A DNA stretch of 32,541 nucleotides, taken from contig JAAEXZ010000021.1 of assembly GCA_017879645.1 (NCBI GenBank), positions 1-32,541 of the forward strand, written 5' to 3'. This DNA is from Nitrosomonas sp. Its GTDB lineage: Bacteria; Pseudomonadota; Gammaproteobacteria; Burkholderiales; Nitrosomonadaceae. Made by a program: the position numbers and the translations under genes. Positions 19,900-29,080 of this stretch are shown piece after piece. The notes below the pieces were generated by a model, which saw only the letters and a program-made list of their open reading frames with translations, was not told the DNA's origin and searched no databases. The stretch's first letter is position 1; each line of letters begins with the position of its first letter.

Positions 19900-21191
19900 A
19901 CACTGGCAACCTGCGTCCCGGAGTGTGCCTGTTCCAGTTCCAGTGCCGCAGCCAGTAGTGCGAGACGAGCTACAACACCGTAGGCGTAGAAGCGGTTAGG
20001 AATGCACTCGGTCTGCGTCACGTTTTGTGGCACCACACAGGGTGTCTCGAATGCAAGTGGCACGAAATGCATGCCCGGTGCATTGAGATTCTCGTCAATT
20101 CCCCGACCGGTATGCACACGATAAAATCCACCGATGACATAGCGATCGATCATATAAATGACCGGTTCGGCCACGGCTTCATTGATGCTTTCGAAGGTGT
20201 AAACGCCTTCCTGTACCAGCACATTGGAGACTTGCAAGCCTTCTTTTACCACGGCCATCTTGTTGCGCTGCTTGCGGTTGAGGTTGTAGATGTCTTCACC
20301 ACTCTTGACCGTCATGATGCCCATGCCATAAGTACCGGAATCTGCTTTGACAATGACGAAAGGATCCTCCTTGACATCGTATTGCTGGTATTTTTTCTTG
20401 ATCACTGAAATGATGCGGTCGATGGCACTGGCTACGCACTCTTCGCCTTGTTTCTCACGGAAATTGATTTCTCCGCAGGATGAAAAACGAGGATTGATGA
20501 GCCAGGGATCAATACCGATCAAATCTGCAAATTCCTGAGCGACTCGGTCATAAGCAGCAAAATGCAGGGATTTGCGCCGTGTCGACCAACCGGCATGCAG
20601 CGGCGGAATGACGATTTGACTCAGGTTCTGCAGCATGTCGGGAATACCATTAGACAGGTCGTTATTGAGCAATACAGCACACGGTTCGAAGTCCTTGACA
20701 CCCAACCGATCATTTTTACGCACGACCGGTTCCAAGGTAATCGTTTGTCCGTTGGGCAAGTCGATCTGGGTTGCCGAGGTGATTTCCGGGAGCAGGGTGC
20801 CGATGCGTACATTCAAGCCGGCGTACTCCATGATGTTCTTCAGTGTGGCGATATTCTGCAGGTAGAACGTATTGCGTGTGTGATTCTCCGGTATCAGCAG
20901 AACGCTGTGCGTGTCAGGGCAGATTTTTTCAATGGCGCTCATCATGGCCTGCACACACAACGGAATGAATTCCGGATTGAGGTTGTTGAAACCGCCGGGA
21001 AACAGATTGGTGTCCACCGGTGCCAACTTGAAGCCACTATTGCGCAAGTCGACGGAGCAGTAAAACGGTACGGTATGTTCTCGCCATTTTTTTCTGAACC
21101 AATGCTCTATGGTCGGCATGGCATTGATGATGCGTTTTTCGAGATCGAGAATAGGGCCACGCAAGGCCGTTGATAAATGAGGTACTGGCAT
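19896..21191 (-). CDS. gshA: Glutamate-cysteine ligase (Acidithiobacillus/betaproteobacterial type)
   Basis: This is the first enzyme of glutathione synthesis. The 431-residue product is not the E. coli GshA type; it resembles the group first described in Acidithiobacillus ferrooxidans. Visible stretches include FYCSVDLRNSGFKLAPVDTN, NLFPGGFNNLNPEF, VIVKADSGTYGMGIMTVKSG and DRYVIGGFYRVHTGRG, the last two resembling an ATP-grasp-like core. It is co-transcribed with gshB through an ATGA overlap. The divergent neighbour, 117 bases away, is a Kef-type antiporter. Confidence 0.92.
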   Translation of the reverse strand: MPVPHLSTALRGPILDLEKRIINAMPTIEHWFRKKWREHTVPFYCSVDLRNSGFKLAPVDTNLFPGGFNNLNPEFIPLCVQAMMSAIEKICPDTHSVLLIPENHTRNTFYLQNIATLKNIMEYAGLNVRIGTLLPEITSATQIDLPNGQTITLEPVVRKNDRLGVKDFEPCAVLLNNDLSNGIPDMLQNLSQIVIPPLHAGWSTRRKSLHFAAYDRVAQEFADLIGIDPWLINPRFSSCGEINFREKQGEECVASAIDRIISVIKKKYQQYDVKEDPFVIVKADSGTYGMGIMTVKSGEDIYNLNRKQRNKMAVVKEGLQVSNVLVQEGVYTFESINEAVAEPVIYMIDRYVIGGFYRVHTGRGIDENLNAPGMHFVPLAFETPCVVPQNVTQTECIPNRFYAYGVVARLALLAAALELEQAHSGTQVASV

Positions 21192-21308
21192 TTCCGTATG
21201 TCGTGTTAAACCGCAGCGATTATAGCATCATGCATCCGCCAGATTGTGATCAGTCCATTCCTGAAGTATCTTATGATTTTTTTGCGTCCCCACTCACTGT
21301 AATTTTTT

Positions 21309-23279
21309 ATGTTGAATCCACTGCAACCCGTTTTGATTCTGCTGGCCACTGCGGTATTGGCCGTTGTCGTATTCCGATTACTGCGCTTGCCACCGATGCT
21401 GGGTTATCTACTTGCGGGAGTGGTCATTGGGCCTCATGCACTCGGTTGGATTGCTGAAGCCGATGAAACCCGCCATCTGGCCGAATTTGGTGTGGTTTTT
21501 CTGATGTTCAGTCTAGGGTTGGAGTTTAGTCTGCCCAAACTGGTCGCTATGAAACGAATCGTGTTCGGTTTTGGATCGGCGCAGGTTGCTTTCAGCATTG
21601 CATTGGTCATGGTCATTGCATGGGTGGTAGATCTGGATTGGCGTGTCGGTTTCATACTAGGGGGTGCCCTGGCGATGTCGTCGACGGCTATTGTCATCAA
21701 ATTGCTGGCGGAACGGGTGGAATTGAGTACCGCGCATGGCCGGCAAGTGATCGGGGTATTACTGTTTCAGGATCTGATGGTGATTCCCTTGTTGATTATC
21801 GTGCCAGCCCTGGCGAGTAAGATCGATAGTGATGCCAACGATCTGATTATGGCGACAGTGAAAGTCACATTGGTGCTTGCAGTGATCCTGTTTTTCGGAC
21901 AAAAACTCATGCGCCCCTGGTTTCATTTGGTCGCACGGCAGAAATCATCGGAACTGTTCGTGCTGAATGTTCTCTTGATCACGTTGGGATTGGCATGGCT
22001 AACCGGGCAGGCTGGACTGTCACTGGCTTTGGGGGCATTTCTTGCCGGAATGCTGATTTCCGAAACCGAATATCGCTATCAGGTTGAGGACGATATCAAA
22101 CCTTTCAGGGATATTTTGCTGGGTTTGTTTTTTGTGACCATTGGCATGCTGCTGGATATACAGGTGGTCATGGAACATTTTATCTGGGTATTTGCCATCC
22201 TGACAGCGCTTGTCGTGCTGAAGATTGCCGTGATTGCCGGTTTGTCACGATTGCTGGGAACGGATATCAGTGTTGCCATCCAGACCGGAATGAATCTGGC
22301 CCAGGCCGGTGAATTTGGTTTTGTTCTTCTGGCTCAGGCCACCACTTTTGGTTTGCTCGAATCAGCGGTGTTGCAGCCAGTTCTGGCTGCGATGGTGCTA
22401 TCGATGTTTTTTGCACCGTTCATGATCGAATACAGTGAGTCACTGGTGCAGCGTTTCAATAGTTCCGAATGGATGTATCGCGCCATGCAGATCACATCCA
22501 TCGCTGCACAAACCATGGTGACGCAGAATCATGTCATTGTGTGCGGGTACGGTCGCAGCGGGCAAAGTGTATCGCGCATACTGGACCAGGAGTCGATTCC
22601 CTTCATTGCGCTGGATCTTGATCCACAACGCATCCGTGAGGCTGCCAGTGCCGGGGAGTCGGTGGTTTATGGTGATGCTGCACGCCGGGAGGTGCTGATT
22701 GCGGCGGGGCTGATGCGAGCAAAGGTATTGGTGGTCAGTTACGCCGATACGGTCTCGACGCTCAAAATCCTGCGGCATGCACAAGAGTTGCGCCCCGAAT
22801 TGTCGGTTGTGGTCAGAACGCGCGACGACAGTGATATTGACAGATTGAAAGAGGCCGGAGCCACCGAAGTGGTGGCGGAAATCATGGAAGGCAGTCTGAT
22901 GCTGACTTCACACGCCCTGATGTTTGCAGAAATCTCGACCGGTCGAATTTTGCGTAGGATTCGTGCCATTCGCGAACAACGCTACAGTTTGTTGCGAGGG
23001 TTTTATTACGGTGTGACGGATGAAGCAGACGATGGCAGCGAAAAACTGTTACCGCGTTTACTGACTATCACGATTATTCCCGGCGCGGCGGCGATCGGCA
23101 AAACACTGGGTGAAATCGATCTCTCCAGTTTGGCAGTTGAAGTGACCGCAGTGCGGCGACGAAATATTCGTGGATCGCTACCGACCAATGAAACTCGACT
23201 CGAAATGGGGGATGTGGTTGTTTTGCGAGGAACACAGGAGAACTTGGCAGCTGCTGAAATCAAATTGCTTCAAGGCTGA
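21309..23279 (+). CDS. Kef-type K+/H+ antiporter (CPA2 family) with RCK domains
   Basis: The 656-residue product has a membrane part of about 12-13 hydrophobic segments (1-390) starting with LLGYLLAGVVIGPHALGW-like sequence, a cytoplasmic RCK/TrkA-N Rossmann domain (VIVCGYGRSGQSVSRIL near 408-425), and a TrkA-C domain (about 570-650, ending DVVVLRGTQENLAAAE). This order is that of KefB, KefC and YbaL. KefB/C export K+ to acidify the cytosol when glutathione adducts form with electrophiles. The divergent gshA-gshB operon supports a glutathione-gated Kef role, but I could not confirm the glutathione-contacting residues, so YbaL-like or Na+/H+ exchange remains possible. The ribosome binding site is weak. 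Confidence 0.88.
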   Translation: MLNPLQPVLILLATAVLAVVVFRLLRLPPMLGYLLAGVVIGPHALGWIAEADETRHLAEFGVVFLMFSLGLEFSLPKLVAMKRIVFGFGSAQVAFSIALVMVIAWVVDLDWRVGFILGGALAMSSTAIVIKLLAERVELSTAHGRQVIGVLLFQDLMVIPLLIIVPALASKIDSDANDLIMATVKVTLVLAVILFFGQKLMRPWFHLVARQKSSELFVLNVLLITLGLAWLTGQAGLSLALGAFLAGMLISETEYRYQVEDDIKPFRDILLGLFFVTIGMLLDIQVVMEHFIWVFAILTALVVLKIAVIAGLSRLLGTDISVAIQTGMNLAQAGEFGFVLLAQATTFGLLESAVLQPVLAAMVLSMFFAPFMIEYSESLVQRFNSSEWMYRAMQITSIAAQTMVTQNHVIVCGYGRSGQSVSRILDQESIPFIALDLDPQRIREAASAGESVVYGDAARREVLIAAGLMRAKVLVVSYADTVSTLKILRHAQELRPELSVVVRTRDDSDIDRLKEAGATEVVAEIMEGSLMLTSHALMFAEISTGRILRRIRAIREQRYSLLRGFYYGVTDEADDGSEKLLPRLLTITIIPGAAAIGKTLGEIDLSSLAVEVTAVRRRNIRGSLPTNETRLEMGDVVVLRGTQENLAAAEIKLLQG

Positions 23280-23383
23280 ATGGGTGTTTTAATGGGTTTT
23301 ATTTTGTCGTGTGAACAATAACTTACTTGGCTTGATAAGCTCTTAAAAAATAACCTTATTTCTGTGAGGGATTGAGTAAATAA

Positions 23384-23412
23384 TGGACAGCTTTTTTTAG
23401 AAAGTGTATATT
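23384..23412 (+). promoter_or_regulatory. Sigma-70 promoter of nirK
   Basis: TGGACA (23384-23389) and TATATT (23407-23412) are separated by exactly 17 bases, close to consensus on both boxes. Transcription should begin near 23419, giving a leader of about 113 bases. I found no match to the NsrR box described for Nitrosomonas nirK or to a full FNR site (TTGAT-N4-ATCAA); only a half-like TTGAT occurs upstream, near 23333. Confidence 0.7.
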
Positions 23413-23418
23413 CGCCGT

Positions 23419-23531
23419 TCCGCCCTGGCTCTATGCAAAAGGGCAGATGTTGATGCGACCCGGTTGGTCGTACGGCAGAAAGAATGGCGCATAAAAACGA
23501 GGCGCAAAATTCATCATTTATGGAGGGAGAT
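23419..23531 (+). other. Structured 5' leader of nirK mRNA
   Basis: Two short stems are visible: GCCCT (23422-23426) with AGGGC (23440-23444) around a 13-base loop, and CGACC (23456-23460) with GGTCG (23466-23470) around CGGTT. The leader ends in a strong ribosome binding site, GGAGGGAG, 4 bases before the ATG. It may protect the message or tune translation; it does not match a riboswitch I recognise. Confidence 0.4.
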
Positions 23532-24632
23532 ATGATTAAAGCTGTTCAGGCAGTTGTAGGATTAGGATTGCTCTGTTTCGGTGCAACGCAAGCAGTTGTT
23601 GCTGCAACGGACATTTCCAAATTACCACGTGTTAAGCAAGAATTGGTAGCACCACCCAATGTACCTGCACATGATCAGGTTTCTAAAGGGCCAAAAGTTG
23701 TTGAAATTACGATGGAAACACAGGAAAAATTGGTTGAGGTTGCTCCTGGTGCGAAAGTTTGGGGCCTGACCTTCAACGGAAGCATTCCTGGTCCGCTTAT
23801 CGTTGTGCATGAAGGTGACTATGTTGAATTGACACTGAAAAATCCAAAAACCAGCACACTGGCACATAACGTGGATTTCCATGCTGCTACCGGCGCACTG
23901 GGTGGTGCAGGTCTGACCCTGGTACAGCCAGGCGAGGAAGTTGTTCTGCGCTGGAAAGCTGTTAAAGCTGGTGTATTCGTTTACCACTGCGCACCTGGTG
24001 GAACCATGATTCCTTTCCACGTTATTTCGGGTATGAATGGTGCGGTTATGGTGTTGCCAAAAGATGGTTTAAAAGATGCAAAAGGCAAACCATACAAATA
24101 TGATCGTGCATTCTACATCGGCGAACAAGATTTTTACCTGCCGAAAGATGCAAGTGGCAAATACAAAACCTATGATACTCCAGCAGCAGGCATGCAAGAC
24201 ATGTTGGAAACTGCAAAAGGACTCATTCCATCTCACGTAGTATTCAACGGTGCTGTAGGCGCTATTACTGGTGACAATGCCCTGAAAGCCAAAGTGGGTG
24301 AAAAAGTTCTGTTTATCCATTCACAATCTAACCGTCCGTCCTATCCACACTTGATCGGTGGTCATGCTGATCTGTTCTGGTCTGAGGGTTCATTCAATGA
24401 TGTTCCTGCTACCAACCTCGAAACCTGGTTCATTGCAGCAGGTGGTGCAGTTGCAGCTGCTTATGAATTCAAACAACCTGGTTTGTATGTTTACCTCAGC
24501 CATAACCTGATCGAAGCTGTATTATTGGGTGCTGCCCTTCACATGAATGTTGAAGGCAAATGGGATGATGACATGATGACCCAGCTCAAAAAACCTGCAA
24601 GCTTTGATGCTAAAGCTGCAATGGATCACTAA
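23532..24632 (+). CDS. nirK: Copper-containing nitrite reductase
   Basis: NirK reduces nitrite to nitric oxide in the periplasm. I start at 23532 (366 residues) because GGAGGGAG precedes it and a signal peptide follows (hydrophobic 4-24, likely cut near VVAA); the frame from 23484 lacks both. All copper ligands are visible. Type 1: His112, Cys153, His163, Met168. Type 2: His117, His152, His324. Catalytic Asp115 and His278 (GGHAD) are present. The loop between Cys153 and His163 is [11 protein letters not shown], one residue longer than in Alcaligenes-type enzymes. Two cupredoxin domains make up the protein; it acts as a trimer in known cases. It has its own promoter and terminator and no ncgABC genes beside it. 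Codon use is strongly biased (many GCA, GGT, AAA), fitting high expression. Confidence 0.97.
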   Translation: MIKAVQAVVGLGLLCFGATQAVVAATDISKLPRVKQELVAPPNVPAHDQVSKGPKVVEITMETQEKLVEVAPGAKVWGLTFNGSIPGPLIVVHEGDYVELTLKNPKTSTLAHNVDFHAATGALGGAGLTLVQPGEEVVLRWKAVKAGVFVYHCAPGGTMIPFHVISGMNGAVMVLPKDGLKDAKGKPYKYDRAFYIGEQDFYLPKDASGKYKTYDTPAAGMQDMLETAKGLIPSHVVFNGAVGAITGDNALKAKVGEKVLFIHSQSNRPSYPHLIGGHADLFWSEGSFNDVPATNLETWFIAAGGAVAAAYEFKQPGLYVYLSHNLIEAVLLGAALHMNVEGKWDDDMMTQLKKPASFDAKAAMDH

Positions 24633-24664
24633 GATTTGATTTAGTGTAACGATTGTGGTTCTTG

Positions 24665-24695
24665 AAGGCCTCAACCAATTGGTTGAGGCCTTTTT
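24665..24695 (+). terminator. Strong Rho-independent terminator of nirK
   Basis: A perfect inverted repeat with 12-base arms (24667-24690, GGCCTCAACCAA and its complement) is extended by AA/TT on each side and followed by TTTTTATTTT. It starts 33 bases after the nirK stop. This is the clearest terminator in the window. Confidence 0.95.
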
Positions 24696-24707
24696 ATTTT
24701 GTATATT
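24679..24707 (+). promoter_or_regulatory. Candidate apt promoter overlapping the nirK terminator
   Basis: TTGGTT (24679-24684) and TATATT (24702-24707) are 17 bases apart. The predicted start near 24714 gives a leader of about 23 bases to the apt ATG. The -35 matches only three consensus bases and lies in the terminator stem, so this is tentative. Confidence 0.35.
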
Positions 24708-24736
24708 TCTACTGACAAATCATCGCTTCACAGATC

Positions 24737-25264
24737 ATGCCCATTAAATCCCGTATCCGTACTGTTCCGCATTATCCACACGAAGGCATCATGTTTCGTG
24801 ATATTACTACCCTGCTCAAGGATCCTGTTGGATTACGCACGACCATACAGGAAATTGCCAAGCGTTATCAGTCGATTGAGATCGATAAAATTGCCGGTAT
24901 TGAATCACGGGGATTTATCATTGGCGCACCTGTGGCGTATGCGTTGAGCAAAGGTTTCGTTCCTATCCGCAAGCAAAACAAATTGCCCGCCCAAACAGTC
25001 GGTCGCGATTATCAACTGGAGTATGGTGCCGACCGGATTGAAATTCATATCGATGCCATTCAGCCTGGAGACAAGGTATTGTTGATCGATGATTTGATTG
25101 CGACGGGAGGTACAGCCGAAGCAGCAGTCGGATTGATTCAGGAAATGCAGGGGCACGTGGTGGAGTGCTGTTTTGTCATCGATCTTCCCGATGTAGGAGG
25201 GAGATCGCGACTGGAAAGCATGGGCTGCAAAGTATTTTCACTGTGCGAATTTGAAGGTGATTGA
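24737..25264 (+). CDS. apt: Adenine phosphoribosyltransferase
   Basis: Apt salvages adenine to AMP using PRPP. The 175 residues fit the family. Motifs include IRTVPHYPHEGIMFRDITTL at the N-terminus, IAGIESRGFIIGAPVAYAL, the flexible loop RKQNKLPAQT with the following RDYQLEYG, and the PRPP-binding loop VLLIDDLIATGGTAEA. It is a single cytosolic enzyme gene, convergent with mpl (26 bases between stops), and is separated from nirK by that gene's terminator. Confidence 0.97.
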   Translation: MPIKSRIRTVPHYPHEGIMFRDITTLLKDPVGLRTTIQEIAKRYQSIEIDKIAGIESRGFIIGAPVAYALSKGFVPIRKQNKLPAQTVGRDYQLEYGADRIEIHIDAIQPGDKVLLIDDLIATGGTAEAAVGLIQEMQGHVVECCFVIDLPDVGGRSRLESMGCKVFSLCEFEGD

Positions 25265-25290
25265 CATTGATCTGATCGGGTATGCCGTTT

Positions 25291-26691
25291 TCAGGTGACC
25301 GCCTTGGTGGCAATGGCGGAGAGCAGCTTTTCATGAATACCGCCAAAACCACCATTGCTCATGATCAGGATGTGATCACCCGACTTGGTCGAGGTCGCAA
25401 TATTCTGTATCAAATCGAGAATATCATCATGACAACTGATTCTGCGGATGGAGTTGGCAAAGACTGGTTTGGCCCATTGCGCATCCCGGGTAAAGCAAAA
25501 GACCTCATCGGCTTCAGTCAGGCTGGTGACCAGATTATCTTTCCAGATACCCATTTTCATGGTGTTTGAACGGGGCTCGAGCACGGCAATGATTCTTTCC
25601 TTGCCGATATGGTTTCGTAAACCTTCGATCGTGGTCTGGATGGCAGTTGGATGATGCGCAAAGTCATCATAAACGGTAATACCTTGAATACTGCCACGTT
25701 TTTCCATGCGGCGTTTGACGTTCCTGAATTGTGTCAATGCTTCGATCGCTACTGCCGCGGGAACTCCGGCATGACGAGCTGCACTGATTGCAGCCAACGC
25801 ATTCATGCGATTATGTTCCCCCATCAGGTCCCAGTTCAGTGAACCTTGAAGGGTGTCATGGAGAAAAATTGAGATATCCGAATTGCTCTGATCCACGGTT
25901 GTATGCCACCCAGTGTCGATTGCAAATTCTTCAACCGGTGTCCAGCATCCTTGTTTGAGGACACGTTTCAGATTGACATCCTTGCCATTGCAGACAATCA
26001 AACCATTCCCTGGAATGATTCGCACCATGTGGTGAAACTGTCGTTCGATAGCTGCAAGATCCGGAAATATATCTGCGTGATCAAACTCAAGATTGTTCAA
26101 GATGGCTGTTTTGGGGTGATAGTGCACAAATTTTGATCGTTTATCAAAAAAAGCCGTGTCATATTCATCAGCCTCGATAACAAAGAAAGGGGAGAGCGAT
26201 TCCAATGCCGAATTATCACTGGATGAGGTTGAGGAAAGATTGCCGATTCGGGCTGATATTCCGAAATTTTCTGGTATGCCACCAATCAGAAAGCCGGGTG
26301 ACAAACCGGCGTACTCGAGAATCCAGGCGAGCATCGAACTGGTGGTGGTTTTGCCATGCGTACCCGCGACAGCAAGTACCCACCTGTGTTTGAGAATGTG
26401 CTCGGATAACCATTGCGGACCGGAAACATAAGGTAAATTGCGATTGAGGATTTCTTCCATCAAGGGATTGCCACGTGTAACTACATTGCCGATGACAAAT
26501 ATATCAGGATTAAGCTGGATTTGATCTGCCGAGTATCCTGAAATCAGATCGATACCTTGTGTCGCAAGCTGAGTACTCATGGGAGGGTAAACATCCTTGT
26601 CACAACCTGTGACCTTGTGGCCTGCCGCTCGGGCAATGGCAGCGATACCGCCCATGAAGGTGCCGCAGATTCCTAGAATATGGATATGCAT
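25291..26691 (-). CDS. mpl: UDP-N-acetylmuramate:L-alanyl-gamma-D-glutamyl-meso-diaminopimelate ligase
   Basis: Mpl attaches recycled murein tripeptide to UDP-MurNAc in cell-wall recycling. I start at the ATG at 26689-26691 (466 residues) because MHIHILGICGTFMGGIAAIA is the conserved N-terminus; 16 extra upstream residues from 26739 look unrelated. The Mur ligase ATP loop GTHGKTTTSSML is present, as are FVIEADEYDTAFFDKRSKFV and YDDFAHHPTAI, both diagnostic of Mpl rather than MurC. It is divergent from gluQ and convergent with apt. No good ribosome binding site precedes the start. Confidence 0.95.
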   Translation of the reverse strand: MHIHILGICGTFMGGIAAIARAAGHKVTGCDKDVYPPMSTQLATQGIDLISGYSADQIQLNPDIFVIGNVVTRGNPLMEEILNRNLPYVSGPQWLSEHILKHRWVLAVAGTHGKTTTSSMLAWILEYAGLSPGFLIGGIPENFGISARIGNLSSTSSSDNSALESLSPFFVIEADEYDTAFFDKRSKFVHYHPKTAILNNLEFDHADIFPDLAAIERQFHHMVRIIPGNGLIVCNGKDVNLKRVLKQGCWTPVEEFAIDTGWHTTVDQSNSDISIFLHDTLQGSLNWDLMGEHNRMNALAAISAARHAGVPAAVAIEALTQFRNVKRRMEKRGSIQGITVYDDFAHHPTAIQTTIEGLRNHIGKERIIAVLEPRSNTMKMGIWKDNLVTSLTEADEVFCFTRDAQWAKPVFANSIRRISCHDDILDLIQNIATSTKSGDHILIMSNGGFGGIHEKLLSAIATKAVT

Positions 26692-26858
26692 GATGAAATG
26701 ATTCTGGGTTTTATAATGTTGAGTAGGAAAAGATAGCATTGATGCCGATGAATTATAGTCGATTAATGGATGCTACTTGATGCCAGTCTTGATTTTTGAT
26801 CATGGAAATAGGTATGGTGTATTACATCGTTCATCAACTTAGTGTTTGCTTTTGATCT

Positions 26859-27776
26859 TTGTCTGTGAATATTGCTGATCCAGAAAATTTGAAATACCGC
26901 GGTCGATTCGCTCCTTCGCCCAGTGGAATGCTGCATTTTGGCTCGCTGGTGGCCGCAGTGGGTAGTTATCTCGATGCCCGGTCTCATGCAGGCGAATGGC
27001 TCATTCGAATCGAGGATCTGGATATGCAGCGAAACGTAACCGGTGCTGCCGAGGCCATACTGCATACTCTGGAGAAACTGGGTATGGAATGGGATAGCGA
27101 AGTGATGTATCAAAGTCGACGACAACACGCCTACCGATCCGGACTCGAGCTTTTGCGACAGAAAGGCTTGATTTATGCTTGTGGCTGCTCACGCAGGGAA
27201 ATTGCCGATTCTAGTATCCTGGGACCACAGGGACCCATTTATCCCCGAACTTGCCTGAATAAACTCGCACCTGAAGGCAAACCCCATGCGCTTCGTATCC
27301 GGACAAATGCAGATCGGATAGCATTTGATGATTTGATTCAGGGCACACATGCACAGAGCCTAGAAAAGGAGATCGGCGATTTTGTATTGCGCAGGGCGGA
27401 CGGAATCTATGCTTATCAGCTAGCCGTCGTGATCGATGATGCTGAGCAGGGAATCACGCATATTGTACGAGGTGCAGATTTGCTGGATTCGACCCCCCGT
27501 CAAATCTATCTGCAGCAACAAATGGGACTGATTACGCCCCAATATATGCATTTGCCCGTTGCAACCAATCTGAGAGGGGAAAAACTGAGCAAACAGACGC
27601 ATGCGTTTCCAGTGGATGTGACAGGTGCTGTATCGTTATTAATAAAAGTACTTCACTTTTTGGGTCAACAACCACCAGTATCGTTGTTGCAAGGTGATAT
27701 CCATTCATTGTGGCAGTGGGCAAGGCAAAATTGGCGCCGTGATCGAATTCCCAGGGCGACTGCACGCTGTTTATGA
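26859..27776 (+). CDS. gluQ: Glutamyl-Q tRNA(Asp) synthetase
   Basis: GluQRS attaches glutamate to queuosine in the anticodon of tRNA-Asp. The product, about 303-305 residues, is a truncated GluRS with the catalytic core only. It starts YRGRFAPSPSGMLHFGSLVA (HIGH-like motif HFGS), has the zinc-binding pattern CGC with later YPRTC, and a KMSKS-like KLSKQT; the anticodon-binding domain is absent, as usual. The start is uncertain: TTG at 26859 or GTG at 26865, neither with a good ribosome binding site. It is divergent from mpl. Confidence 0.92.
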   Translation: MSVNIADPENLKYRGRFAPSPSGMLHFGSLVAAVGSYLDARSHAGEWLIRIEDLDMQRNVTGAAEAILHTLEKLGMEWDSEVMYQSRRQHAYRSGLELLRQKGLIYACGCSRREIADSSILGPQGPIYPRTCLNKLAPEGKPHALRIRTNADRIAFDDLIQGTHAQSLEKEIGDFVLRRADGIYAYQLAVVIDDAEQGITHIVRGADLLDSTPRQIYLQQQMGLITPQYMHLPVATNLRGEKLSKQTHAFPVDVTGAVSLLIKVLHFLGQQPPVSLLQGDIHSLWQWARQNWRRDRIPRATARCL

Positions 27777-27894
27777 TTTCTTGCAAATTATGTTAGGCTG
27801 TCACCCGTCATGCCAGATGGGTAAAAATGGGTATGCAGCAAACTGTTGTAGTATTTCGATATTAGATTTTCTGAAGCTTGAATAAGAGGTTAAT

Positions 27895-29055
27895 GTGGCT
27901 TTTTTGCCGTTTTTTATATCGAAACAAAGCAAATTAAAAGTGATTATCGTCGGGGGAGGGTATGCCGGAATAGCCGCCCTGACTACGTTATTGCGATATG
28001 CACCAGACACGGAAGTCATTTTGATCGATCCCGGCAGCTATCACCTCAAGATTACTCATTTGCATGAGACCTTTCGTTATCCACTCACAGATTTACTGGT
28101 TCCATTCTCTGAACTGGAGAGTCGCTATGGTTGCCGGCATATATCTGCCAAAGTCATGCTGGATCAGGCATTATTGCAACAATACCAAATCACCAAGCAG
28201 ATCCGGGTGGGTGAAGAAGTACTCGATTTCGATTATCTCCTGGTGGCGACAGGATGCGAAAATCGATCGGAACGACACCATCAGGATGGAGTATTGAGTT
28301 TGTCTGATTTTACGGCCTCGAGTGGTTCAGAATTGCTGACTTCGTTGCTGGATCATCAGTCTAATGCGGGTCAATACATTAATGTTATTGGGGGTGGAGC
28401 AACAGGAATTCAATTCCTTTTTGAGATTAAGCAGTTCCTTGCTCGAATCAGGAGCAAGGCGAGTTTACGATTAATTCATTCGGGATCGCGTGTACTGCAG
28501 CAATTTCCAGTTGCATGGAGTCGTTATGTAGAGACTCGCATGCAGGAGATGGATATTATGTTTTGTCCTGATACCTATTATTGTGGTCAGCAAACCGACA
28601 CAATTCGGTTAAAAACCAAGCACACTAGCGAGCATTTTGAGCTTCCATCCAGTCTGTCGATTTTATTTTTGGGAAAAAAACAAGAAAATTTGTTTACAGC
28701 GAATGCTTTTGGACAGATTGTGATTGACGATGGGATACTGGGTAATATTTTTGTGGCAGGAGACTGTTCCCAATACCAGTCTCTGGGTTCCAATTCACAG
28801 ACGGCACAGTCTGCTGTCCGTAAAGGCAAACTATCGGCACGCAATATTCTGCGGCATTCCGGATTATTTGGATTGCTTGAGCCTTACCTTCATCAAGAAT
28901 TGGGGTATGTGGTCAGCTTGGGGTCGGCTGATGCAGTTGGATGGCTGGGGTCGGAAATGAATATCATGACAGGTGTGCCGGCTGTAGCTATCAAGGAATT
29001 GGTGGAAGCGCAGTTTGATTTGCTATTGAGTGGAATGGACACCTATCTCGTTTGA
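27895..29055 (+). CDS. Ndh2-like FAD/NAD(P)-dependent oxidoreductase
   Basis: The 386-residue product starts at GTG (27895), with AAGAGGT 6 bases upstream. It has two Rossmann folds: FAD-binding VIIVGGGYAGIAAL (16-29) with acidic end VILIDPGSYH, and NAD(P)-binding INVIGGGATGIQFLFEI near 160-178. The C-terminal GNIFVAGDCSQYQS is the second FAD contact typical of type II NADH dehydrogenases and sulfide:quinone reductases, and GYVVSLGSADAVGWLG resembles Ndh2. The paired cysteines of sulfide:quinone reductase are not obvious. The electron donor and acceptor are unknown. It is the first of three collinear genes: an SRPBCC protein starts 25 bases after it and a LOV protein follows. The last codons are covered by no clear terminator, so it is likely an operon. 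Confidence 0.85.
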   Translation: MAFLPFFISKQSKLKVIIVGGGYAGIAALTTLLRYAPDTEVILIDPGSYHLKITHLHETFRYPLTDLLVPFSELESRYGCRHISAKVMLDQALLQQYQITKQIRVGEEVLDFDYLLVATGCENRSERHHQDGVLSLSDFTASSGSELLTSLLDHQSNAGQYINVIGGGATGIQFLFEIKQFLARIRSKASLRLIHSGSRVLQQFPVAWSRYVETRMQEMDIMFCPDTYYCGQQTDTIRLKTKHTSEHFELPSSLSILFLGKKQENLFTANAFGQIVIDDGILGNIFVAGDCSQYQSLGSNSQTAQSAVRKGKLSARNILRHSGLFGLLEPYLHQELGYVVSLGSADAVGWLGSEMNIMTGVPAVAIKELVEAQFDLLLSGMDTYLV

Positions 29056-29080
29056 CAAACTTGATGCAGGAGAAATAATA

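Noticed and set aside
29030..29080. Earlier start for the SRPBCC gene
   Set aside because: It overlaps the end of the oxidoreductase gene and has no ribosome binding site, while the ATG at 29081 has AGGAGA at proper spacing.
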